Of a stretch of DNA of 55,256 nucleotides, positions 41,579-50,548 are shown one piece after another. How positions within the stretch are numbered: the stretch's first letter is position 1; each line of letters begins with the position of its first letter. Position numbers and translations under genes: made by a program. The notes beneath the pieces are model-generated. The model was not told the DNA's origin, made no database searches, and was given only the letters and a program-made list of their open reading frames with translations. This DNA is from GJ-E10 sp035625725 (GTDB taxonomy: Bacteria; Pseudomonadota; Gammaproteobacteria; Burkholderiales; Burkholderiaceae_F), in NCBI GenBank assembly GCA_035625725.1, contig DASPPB010000079.1, positions 1-55,256 on the forward strand, given 5' to 3'.

Positions 41579-42172
41579 ATGCGCTGGCAATTCGGTTTTT
41601 CTCGTACCAGGGGATTCACTCTGGTCGAATTTCTGGTCGTAGTTTCGGTAGCGGCGATTCTTGCCGCGATCGCGATTCCGTCCCTGCAAAACGCCATTTT
41701 GCTCAACCGCGGCGACACGGCGAGCAATCAGTTCGCGGCGGTGCTGTCGATGGCGCGCAGCGAGGCCGTCAAGCAAGGCGCGACGGTCTGGGTCTGCGTT
41801 GCCGGCTCGCCCCTGCCTTGCCCGCCGGGCTCGGGCGCCGTTACGGACTGGAGCGGGGGTTGGAGCGTTTGTTGTGCGCCGGGCAGTGTCGTGAGCGGCG
41901 CGTTCATTGCCGTGCAAAAGGGTGTTGCCCTGACCGCCCCGATGAGCAACTTCGGCACGACTTCGACCATTAGCTTTGATTCGCTCGGACGCCTGCCGGT
42001 CGGCAGTACGGCGCAGAGCTTCCTTTTTTGTCCCGACGGGACGGATCCGACGAAAGGTTTTCTCGTGACCATACAGCCCTCGGGGCGGGTACGCGTGGTG
42101 TCCCCGGTCAACGGTCAGGCACCTCTGAATGACGCGGGCGTCCCGGAGGCGGCCTGCAACTTGCCGTCCTGA
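41579..42172 (+). CDS. fimT: Minor pseudopilin FimT/GspH family
   Basis: A 197-residue type IV pilus minor pilin. The leader MRWQFGFSRTRG ends at Gly before FTLVEFLVVVSVAAILAAIA, with Glu at +5 and a hydrophobic helix. Six later cysteines (in VCVAGSPLPC, CCAPG, FCPDG, AACN) may form disulfides. The start at 41579 has an AGGAAG ribosome site; an upstream ATG at 41516 would give a longer leader. First gene of the fimT-pilV-pilW-pilX-pilY1-pilE operon, which primes pilus assembly and forms the tip complex. Confidence 0.9.
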   Translation: MRWQFGFSRTRGFTLVEFLVVVSVAAILAAIAIPSLQNAILLNRGDTASNQFAAVLSMARSEAVKQGATVWVCVAGSPLPCPPGSGAVTDWSGGWSVCCAPGSVVSGAFIAVQKGVALTAPMSNFGTTSTISFDSLGRLPVGSTAQSFLFCPDGTDPTKGFLVTIQPSGRVRVVSPVNGQAPLNDAGVPEAACNLPS

Positions 42173-42181
42173 GGCAAAGCC

Positions 42182-42880
42182 ATGCACCGGACAACGGAGA
42201 CAATTCGCAAGATGTTGGCAACCAGAAACTCGATTCCAAGTGCCGCGGCCGCGCATCGGCACGGATGTGATACGTCGGCCAAGCCCCTGGCGCGCGCAGG
42301 CGCCGCCCAGCGGCGCGGCGGCGCGTCGCAACCGATGCCGCGCACGCTTGTCCGTCAGCGCGGCATAACGCTCATCGAGATCATGGTGGCCGTTGTGCTC
42401 ACCGCAATCGGTCTTTTGGGCTTGGCGGGGTTGCAGTTGCGCGGCATCCAGGTCAATCAAGGTTCGGCGATGCGCTCCCTGGCGGCAATCATGGCCGAGG
42501 ACCTTGCCGACCGGATGCGCAGTGACTACGCCGCGCTCGCGGCCGGCTCCTTCATAGGCACGTACACAGTCAGCAATGTGGGCAGTGCACCCGTGGCCTC
42601 GCTAAACGACTGGCTCTATGGCTTGCAGTCCCTGCCGGCGGGAGTCGCGAGCGCATCGACCCCCGTGCCCTGTGGCAACGTGCTGCCGTGTGTGCAGATT
42701 CAGCAGCTGGCATCGGCCAGCGGCAATCCGCCGCATCCGGTGCAGATTCAAATCTGGTGGAACGATGCGCGCGCCACCGCGGCCTCCACGGCGGGTGTGG
42801 CCATCGCTGGCTCGGGCGTCGCGCCTACGAGCCTCGTGGGCACATACAAGACCGTGGCCGGACTGACGGAGTCATATTGA
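42182..42880 (+). CDS. pilV: Minor pilin PilV
   Basis: A 232-residue pilin as read from ATG 42182, which has a GAGG ribosome site. Cleavage is expected after Gly in RQRG-ITLIEIMVAVVLTAIGLLGLAGLQ (Glu at +5). From this start the leader is about 60 residues, far longer than usual; ATG 42335 gives a normal ten-residue leader but lacks a ribosome site. It starts nine bases after fimT. PilV forms the tip complex with PilW, PilX and PilY1. Confidence 0.85.
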   Translation: MHRTTETIRKMLATRNSIPSAAAAHRHGCDTSAKPLARAGAAQRRGGASQPMPRTLVRQRGITLIEIMVAVVLTAIGLLGLAGLQLRGIQVNQGSAMRSLAAIMAEDLADRMRSDYAALAAGSFIGTYTVSNVGSAPVASLNDWLYGLQSLPAGVASASTPVPCGNVLPCVQIQQLASASGNPPHPVQIQIWWNDARATAASTAGVAIAGSGVAPTSLVGTYKTVAGLTESY

Positions 42881-42882
42881 CC

Positions 42883-44043
42883 ATGGCCGCAAGGGCTGCG
42901 TCCTTCTTCCGTGCGCAGGGGCTGTCGCACAACCAGCGCGGACTCACGCTCGTCGAGATGATGGTCAGCGTTGCCATCGGATTGCTTGTCGTTGGCGCGG
43001 TGCTTTATGTCTATATGGGCTCGCGCGGGGCCTATCGCATCAGCAAATCGACTTCGCGCGTCCAGGAAGCGGGACGCTTTGGCATGGACGCCATCATGCA
43101 CGACGTGCGCGAAGCGGGCTTTATCGGTTGCGGCTCACGCATGTCGCTCGCCACCTACCAGGCCATGGCGATCAATCAGGTTGCCGTGCCGCCAATGACG
43201 CTTGCCTCGGGCGCACAAGCGATCGGCGGCTACTCGGCCAGCAGCTATGCGCCCGGCTCGACCAATCCCTGGCCTCAGCCCAACGGGATTTCGCCGCCGT
43301 GGCTCTCGGGCGGGGGCGACGTGCTCGTGTTGCGCGTGGCCACGGCCAGTCCCGTCATGATGGTCGCTGACTCGAACACGGCGACTCCGGCGATCTATGT
43401 CGGCGACAATTGTGCCGGCGTGACGACGGGCGACTATGTGCTGGCGTCGAACTGCACCTCGGCGGCCATGTTGCGCGTCTCGAATGCGCCTGCGACACCC
43501 GCGGCGGCCTGCACCGGTACGGGCACGCCGGTGCCGGGCGGAGTGGAGATCGATTTTGCTCCGACCGATGTCAACGGCAACCCGGTCAACACCAATGCCG
43601 GACCGGCTCCGTCTTTTTCCTATTCGACGCTGCCCAGTGCCCAGCGCTTCGATGAATACACGTATTACGTTGGCCAAATGCCCTTTCGCCAGTGGCCGGC
43701 CTTGTACCGCTATTCCTTGCGTGCGGGCGCGGCTGAGGAAATCATCGATCACGTGCAGGCAATGAGCGTGTATTACGGCGTCGACCCGGGCGGCGGGGGC
43801 GCCGTGCAGTATCAAAGCGCAGCGCAGGTGCAAGCGGCCAACGGAGGTGCGGGCAACTGGGCCAATGTCACGAGCGTGCGGGTGCAGCTGCTCGCCGCCG
43901 GCGACGATCAAGGTGTCGCGGACCTACCGCGTCCCGCGCTGGCGTTCGGACCGCCGAACACGCCGCCGGCTTTTGTTCCACCCGATACGCGCTACTGGCA
44001 GCTTTTTACGGCCACCGCTGCGCTGCGCAACCGCCTGCAGTGA
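42883..44043 (+). CDS. pilW: Minor pilin PilW
   Basis: A 386-residue minor pilin with the leader MAARAASFFRAQGLSHNQRG before LTLVEMMVSVAIGLLVVGAVLYVYMG (Glu at +5). EAGRFGMDAIMHDVREAGFIGCG is the PilW-family signature just after the helix. The start at 42883 follows the pilV stop by two bases. A GGGG-rich loop occurs near residue 305. Acts in priming pilus assembly. Confidence 0.9.
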   Translation: MAARAASFFRAQGLSHNQRGLTLVEMMVSVAIGLLVVGAVLYVYMGSRGAYRISKSTSRVQEAGRFGMDAIMHDVREAGFIGCGSRMSLATYQAMAINQVAVPPMTLASGAQAIGGYSASSYAPGSTNPWPQPNGISPPWLSGGGDVLVLRVATASPVMMVADSNTATPAIYVGDNCAGVTTGDYVLASNCTSAAMLRVSNAPATPAAACTGTGTPVPGGVEIDFAPTDVNGNPVNTNAGPAPSFSYSTLPSAQRFDEYTYYVGQMPFRQWPALYRYSLRAGAAEEIIDHVQAMSVYYGVDPGGGGAVQYQSAAQVQAANGGAGNWANVTSVRVQLLAAGDDQGVADLPRPALAFGPPNTPPAFVPPDTRYWQLFTATAALRNRLQ

Positions 44044-44063
44044 CGCGAAGGGATTCCCGGATC

Positions 44064-44612
44064 ATGGCACCCAGAACCTTCCTTGTGAGCCCAACGCGCC
44101 AGCAGGGCGTGGCCCTGATCATCGGGTTGGTCATTCTCGTATTGCTGGCGCTGCTGGGCGCTTCGGCATATTCGGTTGCCACGCAAGACGAGCGCATCGC
44201 CGGCAATGCGCGCGATCGGGCGCGTGCGATGGCGGCGGCCGAAACGATGCTGCGCGATTGCGAGTACCACGTACAAAACGGCGCGACGTTTGACCCGACC
44301 GGCACGACGGACCCCGGCATGTACCTGGCGCCCGGCGTCCCCGGAACGACGTGGCTTGGCGATCAGGTGTCGTGGGCCAATCTCAATCCTCGCTTGCTGG
44401 CCAACTATCTCACGATCAATCCGGATTGGGAGGGAGGCCAGCCTCAGTGCATCGCGGAACTCTTGCCCGGGAGCGCACTTCCGGGCGTCAAACCCGCGGG
44501 CCTTCCCCTGGGCGGCGTGGGCACGCCGCAAGTTGCGCACATCACCGCGCGCGGCTACGGGTTGAATTCCAACACGGTCGTGACGCTCGTGTCCTACGTC
44601 TCGTGGTGGTGA
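44064..44612 (+). CDS. pilX: Minor pilin PilX
   Basis: A 182-residue PilX. The N-terminal region is RQQGVALIIGLVILVLLALLGASAYSVATQDERIAGNARDRARAMAAAE, where the PilX family typically lacks Glu5 and has the ERIAGNxRD motif. The start at ATG 44064 is preferred; a GTG at 44040 overlaps the pilW stop. It ends 59 bases before pilY1. Confidence 0.9.
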   Translation: MAPRTFLVSPTRQQGVALIIGLVILVLLALLGASAYSVATQDERIAGNARDRARAMAAAETMLRDCEYHVQNGATFDPTGTTDPGMYLAPGVPGTTWLGDQVSWANLNPRLLANYLTINPDWEGGQPQCIAELLPGSALPGVKPAGLPLGGVGTPQVAHITARGYGLNSNTVVTLVSYVSWW

Positions 44613-44671
44613 TGCGAGGTGCAAATGATGTCGAGAACTTCTCGGGTGGATGCCTTGCGGTGGAGGTTGTG

Positions 44672-47600
44672 ATGGATTTCATGACGCGCTCGGCTGATCG
44701 CCCGACTGAAGGTGCCCTGCCTGGCCCCGGCCTTGCGCCGACGCGGGCTCTTGCTGCCCGCAAGCCCGTGCGCCGAGCGGATCGGAGCTGGGGCGTGATG
44801 TCCGCGTGGGTTTTGGTGTTGAGCTTGGGCCTTGCGCTGGTCGCACCCGCTCGGGCGCAGTACACGATATCGCAGATGCCCATGCTCGTGACCTCGCCGC
44901 CCCCGGCCAACATCGTGCTCACGGTCGACGATTCGGGCAGCATGACATACGCCTACGTGCCCGACTACGTGTCGAACTATCCGGACGCGGCTGGGTTCGC
45001 CTCGAGTTTCTATAACTCGATCTACTACAACCCGGCAATCGTCTATCCCATTCCGCCCGATGCCAACGGGGTTCAGGTGCCCATCGGCCGATGCCACCCG
45101 AACCCGCCGGGCTGCGCCCTGACGTCCTTCACCCACGCATATTTCGACGGCTTCAATCCCGACCTGGGTGCGGTGGACCTCTCGAGCCAATACGCCGTGA
45201 CCCTGACGATGAGCTACAACGGCGGCGGCAATCCCAGCGTGCAGATCAATACGGCCAGCGCGGGCACCTCGGGCAATCCGCAGGCCGCCTTTTATTACCT
45301 CTTTGTTCCTAGCGCGAGCTGCGTTGCGCCGGCAGCGGGGCAGCCGCCGGCCGCGAACAGCTGCTACACGCTAGTCACCGTCAGCCAAACGTCGGGGCCC
45401 GCGATTTGCACAAACCCTACCGGTGTCGGACTCGTGGCTTGTGTCTCGCTGCCGGCCGGACAGCAAAGTCAGGTCCTTGCGGCCGGCTGGGACGAGACGC
45501 AAAACTTCGCCAACTGGTATTCGTTTTATCGCATCCGCCACCTCTCGCTGATTTCTTCGGCGGCGCAAGCGATGCAAAGCCCCAGCCTTGCCAACACGCG
45601 CGTGGCCTGGCAGGCCCTGAATACCTGTGCCGACAATTTCACGGGCACCAACTGCGTGGGATGGCGCGGGGGGCAGTTCAAGGACTGGATAAGCCAGTTT
45701 TCGGGTCAGCACAAGGCCGATTTTTATAACTGGCTCTTCCAGCTGCCCGCTGGACAGTCGACCCCCACCCGCGTTGCGTGGTGGCGAACCGGCAACTACT
45801 TCAGCGATCCGACATTGGGCTCCAACGGACCCTATGGACTCGATCCCAACGATCCGAGCAATCCGTCGCCCACCGTCACGGGCCAGGACCTGCTGTGCGC
45901 GTACAACTTCCAAGTAACGCTCACGGACGGATTGTGGAACCGCTACAACGAGAACGGGCAAACGACGTTTTGCGGCATCGACAACTCGCAGCAGTCGTGC
46001 GGCAACGCGGACAACGTCGCTACCACGTACCCGGATGGCACCGTTTACACACCATCGACCACGGCGTCCTCGACGACGATTTACGGCGACGGCACGGCCG
46101 GGGGCGACGACGGCCTAAACCCCAACGACGGGGGACTATCCGATATCGCGTTTTACTACTGGTCGACGAATCTGCGTCCGGATCTGGTCGGGTTTAGCGT
46201 GCCGCCATACTTTGCGCCGTCTTCGCCCACCAATCGGCAACCGAGCTACACAAATCCCATAACGGGACAGTACGACGTCACCTGGCCGTACTGGAATCCG
46301 GTCAATGACCCGGCGACCTGGCCGCACCTGGTCAACTTCACGGTCGGGGTCGGTTTGACGGGTTTTCTCCAGGTCCCCGGACTGCAATGGTCGGGAGATG
46401 CGCACTCGGGTGCGGCATACAGCAACCTGCAAACCGCCGCGCCCAATTGCCCTGCAAACGCGTTAAACCCGGAGTCACCGACCTGCGTCTGGCCCCCGGT
46501 TGACATCAACGGAAGCGGCAACGGCTTCACGGGAGGGCTCGACGGCGCGGGCAACGTCTACGACCTGTGGCATGCCGCAATCAACAGCCGGGGCAATGCT
46601 TTCAGCGCCGAGACGCCACAAGACCTTGTGGCGGCTATGCAAGCAATTTTTTCGCGCATCGAAGGTCAGGTGCAAGGCAATTCGGCGGCGGCCGGAAGCT
46701 CTCCCTCGCTCCAGGCCAGCGTAACCACGGACCTGTACGTGGCCAGCTTTAGCGGTGCCGACTGGCACGGCACCGTTACGGCGTACGCCCTCGACGCTTC
46801 GGGCAACGTGATTTCTACGCCGGTGTGGCAAACCAGCGCGGCAAGTATTGCTCCCTTTAACACTCGTCTGGTGTTTACGGCCAACTCCGTGCTGCCGGCC
46901 ACCGGATTGCCGATTACGGCAAGCCCCGGCATTACCTTCGACACGACATCGCTCAACAACGCTGGCTTACTGGTGCCCGCCAACGCCTGGGGGCCGACCA
47001 CCATCAACCCGAATCCGGTCGTCAATTACGTGCTGGGCGACTCGAGCCTGGAGCAGCGTAACGGCGGCCCCTACCGCAACCGGCCCGTAACGCCCCTGGG
47101 CGATTTTGTCGACTCCAACCCCGTGTACTCGTGGCAGGAGAATTTTGGTTATGTGGTGCTGCCGGAGGGTCAGGGGGTCAACGGCTATGTGACGTTTCTC
47201 CAGAACAAGGCCAACCGCCTGCCCATGGTCTATGCGGGCGCCAACGACGGCATGCTCCATGGCTTTAACGCAACCAACGGCACGGGCGCAAGCGGCAACG
47301 AGGTCTTTGCGTATGTGCCGCACAGTGTGATCCCCAACCTGCCCGCTTTGGACAATCCCAATTATTTGCACCACTTCTATGTCGACGGCCCGGTTTTCGT
47401 AGGCGACGCGTTCTTCAACAACGCCTGGCACAGCGTCCTGATTGGAACCACTGGTGCGGGCGGCCCGGGTGTGTTCGCCCTGGACGTGACCAACCCGCAG
47501 TCCTTTACCGCGAGCGACGTCCTGTGGGATATGGACGCAATTGCAAGTGGCGATATCAACCTGGGCTACACGATCGGGCAGCCGATCATTGCGCGCCTGA

Positions 47601-48712
47601 ACGACGGCAACTGGGCAGCAATTTTCGGCAATGGCTATTTGAGCCAGCGCGGTTGCGCGGTGCTGTACATCGTTCGCCTGCCCGACGGGGCCACGCAGAC
47701 GATCGATACTTCGGGTGCGCCTTCGGGTTCGACCAATTCGTGTGTGAACACGAGTGGCACCAACGCCAACGGTCTGGGGTCGCCCACGCTCCTCGATTTC
47801 GATCAAAACGGCACGACGGATTTCGTCTATGCCGGCGACCTCCAGGGCAACATGTGGAAGTTCGACTTAAGTTCGTCGAATCCGGCGAACTGGGGAGTTG
47901 CCTACGTGGCCAACTCGCTACCCGCGCCGCTATTTACCGCAACGACGTCGACCGGCACGCCGCAACCCATCGTGGCCGCGGCCAATCTGGGTCCGAGCAT
48001 GAATGGCAGCAACTCTTTATTCGTCTATTTCGCGACCGGACACATGTTTGCCAACGGCGACGCGTCCAATACGACAACACAAAGCGTATACGCCATCTTG
48101 GATCAAGGCAGCCCCATCCCGCCCAACTCCCGCCGCACGCTAGCGCAACAAACCGTGATCCCGGCTGCCGACGGCAGCGGCAATGAGAACATCCAGACGC
48201 CGTATCAGCCGGTGGTTGCGGCCGTACAAAACGGCTGGCTCATCGATCTTCCGAATGCGGGCGAGCGCGCACTGAGCACGCCACAGTTGGCCGGTGGCAT
48301 GCTGATGTTCTCGACCGTAATTCCTCAACAGCAACCCTGCAATGGCGGCTGCGGCGGGTTCATCTATGCGGTGAACCAGTTCAATGGCGACGGCGGAACG
48401 AATTTTTTGTACGACACGACGACCAACATGTACTACGACGCCCTTGCGACGACGGTCGGCTGCGTCAAGGGTTTGACTCTCATCGACAAGGGTTCGACCA
48501 TGGAGTGGTACGCCTCGGGTAACGGCAGCAACTTCAGCATCGGCGGTGCGCCTTCGGGGTCGGGCAGTGCGGGATCGGCCGGCGGCCCCGGGAATACCGG
48601 CACGGGACTGAACAACGTTGGTGGTCCGTCAAGTTCCGCCATCCAGCACGGAGCCGGAAACCTCAACGCTGCTGGTCGCACCTCCTGGCACGAGCAGATC
48701 ATCAACCAGTAA
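44672..48712 (+). CDS. pilY1: Type IV pilus tip adhesin PilY1
   Basis: A 1346-residue PilY1/PilC family protein. An unusually long basic N-region precedes the signal helix (residues 44-59, cleavage after ARA near 62). A von Willebrand A-like domain starts at IVLTVDDSGSM, with the metal-site motif DDSGS at 86-90. The C-terminal half is a beta-propeller with the calcium loop DFDQNGTTD at 1042-1050, as in PilY1, where calcium controls extension and retraction. The start at 44672 has GGAGG five bases upstream; an in-frame ATG at 44612 overlaps pilX. The glycine-rich tail is unconserved. Confidence 0.93.
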   Translation: MDFMTRSADRPTEGALPGPGLAPTRALAARKPVRRADRSWGVMSAWVLVLSLGLALVAPARAQYTISQMPMLVTSPPPANIVLTVDDSGSMTYAYVPDYVSNYPDAAGFASSFYNSIYYNPAIVYPIPPDANGVQVPIGRCHPNPPGCALTSFTHAYFDGFNPDLGAVDLSSQYAVTLTMSYNGGGNPSVQINTASAGTSGNPQAAFYYLFVPSASCVAPAAGQPPAANSCYTLVTVSQTSGPAICTNPTGVGLVACVSLPAGQQSQVLAAGWDETQNFANWYSFYRIRHLSLISSAAQAMQSPSLANTRVAWQALNTCADNFTGTNCVGWRGGQFKDWISQFSGQHKADFYNWLFQLPAGQSTPTRVAWWRTGNYFSDPTLGSNGPYGLDPNDPSNPSPTVTGQDLLCAYNFQVTLTDGLWNRYNENGQTTFCGIDNSQQSCGNADNVATTYPDGTVYTPSTTASSTTIYGDGTAGGDDGLNPNDGGLSDIAFYYWSTNLRPDLVGFSVPPYFAPSSPTNRQPSYTNPITGQYDVTWPYWNPVNDPATWPHLVNFTVGVGLTGFLQVPGLQWSGDAHSGAAYSNLQTAAPNCPANALNPESPTCVWPPVDINGSGNGFTGGLDGAGNVYDLWHAAINSRGNAFSAETPQDLVAAMQAIFSRIEGQVQGNSAAAGSSPSLQASVTTDLYVASFSGADWHGTVTAYALDASGNVISTPVWQTSAASIAPFNTRLVFTANSVLPATGLPITASPGITFDTTSLNNAGLLVPANAWGPTTINPNPVVNYVLGDSSLEQRNGGPYRNRPVTPLGDFVDSNPVYSWQENFGYVVLPEGQGVNGYVTFLQNKANRLPMVYAGANDGMLHGFNATNGTGASGNEVFAYVPHSVIPNLPALDNPNYLHHFYVDGPVFVGDAFFNNAWHSVLIGTTGAGGPGVFALDVTNPQSFTASDVLWDMDAIASGDINLGYTIGQPIIARLNDGNWAAIFGNGYLSQRGCAVLYIVRLPDGATQTIDTSGAPSGSTNSCVNTSGTNANGLGSPTLLDFDQNGTTDFVYAGDLQGNMWKFDLSSSNPANWGVAYVANSLPAPLFTATTSTGTPQPIVAAANLGPSMNGSNSLFVYFATGHMFANGDASNTTTQSVYAILDQGSPIPPNSRRTLAQQTVIPAADGSGNENIQTPYQPVVAAVQNGWLIDLPNAGERALSTPQLAGGMLMFSTVIPQQQPCNGGCGGFIYAVNQFNGDGGTNFLYDTTTNMYYDALATTVGCVKGLTLIDKGSTMEWYASGNGSNFSIGGAPSGSGSAGSAGGPGNTGTGLNNVGGPSSSAIQHGAGNLNAAGRTSWHEQIINQ

Positions 48713-48725
48713 GGCCGAATCCTTG

Positions 48726-49205
48726 ATGCGCGGCTTTACCCTGACCGATACGCTGATCACGGTGGCGATCGTCGCCATCTTGACGGCGCTCGCAATTCCG
48801 AGCTACTCCGCGTACATCATCCGGGGCCAGCGCAACGCAGCCAAGGCCGTCTTGTTGCAAACCGCCCAATCGATGGAGCGCTTCTATACGAACAATGGCT
48901 CCTACAGCAATGCGGGCAATTTTCCGCTAGCGCCCGTCTTGGGTACCGGAACTTGTGTCGCCGTCTCGCCCATGGACTCGAACACGACCACCTATTGCGT
49001 CTCGGGCGCAAACACGGCCGGCGGCGGATTTTTGCTAACGGCGACGCCGTGCGGCGACGGCCCGGGCTGCCCTGCGGGTGCCAACCTTGGATTTAACGAC
49101 CCCACCTGCGATCAACTCACGCTCGATAACACCGGCCTGAAAGGGGCAATCATCGCCGGCGCGCAAGCGCCTCCGGCCGTCGCCACCCAGTGCTGGCAGC
49201 AATAG
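48726..49205 (+). CDS. pilE: PilE-type pilin with Asp at position +5
   Basis: A 159-residue pilin with cleavage expected after MRG, then FTLTDTLITVAIVAILTALAIPSYSAYIIRGQRNAAKA. Position +5 is Asp instead of the near-universal Glu, and the leader has only three residues. The head has IPSYSAY and QTAQSMERFY, typical of PilE. Paired cysteines lie in GTGTCVAV...TTYCVSG and in the C-terminal loop. It follows pilY1 by 13 bases, the usual place of pilE in this operon. A TTG one codon upstream could add a residue. Confidence 0.88.
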   Translation: MRGFTLTDTLITVAIVAILTALAIPSYSAYIIRGQRNAAKAVLLQTAQSMERFYTNNGSYSNAGNFPLAPVLGTGTCVAVSPMDSNTTTYCVSGANTAGGGFLLTATPCGDGPGCPAGANLGFNDPTCDQLTLDNTGLKGAIIAGAQAPPAVATQCWQQ

Positions 49206-49229
49206 CGCCGAACCGAGTTTTTCGTGTGC

Positions 49230-49745
49230 CTATTTCTTCGCCACAGGCGCGGGCTCAGCGAATGAGGCCCCGGATTTGTTGGCCATGAAAGCGACCGCTC
49301 GAGCGACTTCCAGATCCTCGTAGCTTCCTCCGCCCTTGGGCGGCATCATTCCACCCTTGCCGGTAAAGCCGTCAATCGCGTGCTTGACCATCGTCTGAAA
49401 ACCCTGCGCGATGCGCGGCGCCCAGGCTTTTTTGTCGCCCACTTTCGGTGCGCCCGCGATGCCCTCCCCGTGACAGGCAGCACAGGTCTCTTCGTAGACC
49501 GCCTGCCCGGACTTAAGCGCTGCTGAGGCGCCGCTCGCTGCGGCCGGAGTTGCCGCAGCGAGCGCCAGGTGCGCGATGGGTTGCAAACGCTCGGCGATGG
49601 CCTCGGCCGTCATTGTCCCGGCCGCCGCCGGCTTATCGTGCAGGCCGGCTACAAAATAACAAACGATGGCGATCGGGACGGCCGCAACCACAATGCGCAC
49701 CAGTGGTGGAGGGAAAAAGCTTGCCAGGTTGATGTTGTTTTTCAT
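49230..49745 (-). CDS. Membrane-anchored cytochrome c (class I, c5-like)
   Basis: A 171-residue protein. One N-terminal membrane helix (VRIVVAAVPIAIVCYFVAGL, residues 16-35) anchors a periplasmic heme domain. The heme site is CAACH at residues 88-92, and the distal ligand is Met133 or Met134 in KGGMMPPKGG. An Ala-rich linker joins anchor and domain. It resembles c5-type electron carriers that feed terminal oxidases. Convergent with pilE, 24 bases apart. No oxidase genes are nearby. Confidence 0.88.
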   Translation of the reverse strand: MKNNINLASFFPPPLVRIVVAAVPIAIVCYFVAGLHDKPAAAGTMTAEAIAERLQPIAHLALAAATPAAASGASAALKSGQAVYEETCAACHGEGIAGAPKVGDKKAWAPRIAQGFQTMVKHAIDGFTGKGGMMPPKGGGSYEDLEVARAVAFMANKSGASFAEPAPVAKK

Positions 49746-49902
49746 CGAAGGCTCCTCCCGATGTCTGTCGCCCAGCGCGGGGCGTTTCGTTTTAAGCGAT
49801 TATATTTGCCGGCTTGGACCTGCGCGCTTGCACTGCGTCAATGCTTAGCGAAATCAAGGGTTCCGTGGCCGAAGTTCGCCAGCGGGTACACTTCGCCCGC
49901 AT

Positions 49903-49978
49903 GCGCCCGTAGCTCAGGGGATAGAGTATTGGCCTCCGAAGCCAAGGGTCGCAGGTTCGATTCCTGCCGGGCGCGCCA
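49903..49978 (+). tRNA. tRNA-Arg (anticodon CCG)
   Basis: A 76-base cloverleaf with encoded CCA. The acceptor stem pairs GCGCCCG with CGGGCGC. The anticodon stem is TTGGC/GCCAA (49929-49933, 49941-49945) around loop CTCCGAA, anticodon CCG at 49936-49938. The T arm is GCAGG-TTCGATT-CCTGC. It reads CGG arginine codons. A 25-base direct repeat starts just after its end. Confidence 0.97.
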
Positions 49979-50548
49979 ACTCGAGAGGGTCTGTTCCGAT
50001 CACATAGGTAACAGATTCTTCCGAGCACATAGTCAGCAATTCGGCGCCCAAGGGATCATCTACAGGCCCCCACATGCCGGCCGCCGAGAGGGAAGTGGCC
50101 GATCGCGCGCTGGCTTTCTCGAACGCGGACTTTGTGAGCGCGATGGTGAACGGGCTTGGGGAACGCCCGGGAACGGCTAGGAACGGCGCAGGCCGCCCCC
50201 GTCCAAAATCCAGCGCAAAAGCGCTTCGCGCCCTCCGAAATTATTGCGCGCAACGCCACGATCGGCCCACCTCCCGTTTTTAGCGTAGCAATGTCGCACG
50301 CAGGCAACCGCAAGTATTCGTGGGCGACATTGAAGGGCTTCTGTATGAAGCCACTGGCCGCAAGAATCGACACCTCTTCGGGCTGGGTCGAACACCGGAA
50401 TTTGAATGCGCGCAAGGCCGAGTGCCTCACTTTGCCTTGTCGCAGAGCGAAAAGCGAGTGGCCGGAAGGTGGGGTGCTGTACCTTGGCCTATTGAAAAAC
50501 GTCGCTCGAAGCCGGCCTATCGCAGGGCGGGCGAGCGATTGTCGCCAT
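49979..50548. other. Gene-poor stretch after tRNA-Arg
   Basis: 570 bases between tRNA-Arg and the DUF4239 gene. It begins with a tandem direct repeat (49992-50041), then holds short overlapping frames on both strands with no recognisable product. It may be the relic of an element inserted at the tRNA 3' end. Confidence 0.4.
49992..50041. repeat. 25-base-period direct repeat downstream of tRNA-Arg
   Basis: TTCCGATCACATAG (49994-50007) recurs as TTCCGAGCACATAG (50019-50032), 13 of 14 bases identical with a period of 25. Flanking bases (gtaaCA / tcagCA) are partly shared. Such repeats occur as transposase-binding ends of insertion sequences, but no transposase is seen. Confidence 0.6.

Noticed and set aside
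49792..50028. A 78-codon minus-strand frame across tRNA-Arg
   Set aside because: Its sequence contains the RNRTCDPWLRRP peptide that comes from reading a tRNA-Arg gene backwards, a known spurious translation.
50056..50430. A 124-codon minus-strand frame after tRNA-Arg
   Set aside because: No domain, no ribosome site and competing frames on the other strand; treated as part of the gene-poor stretch.
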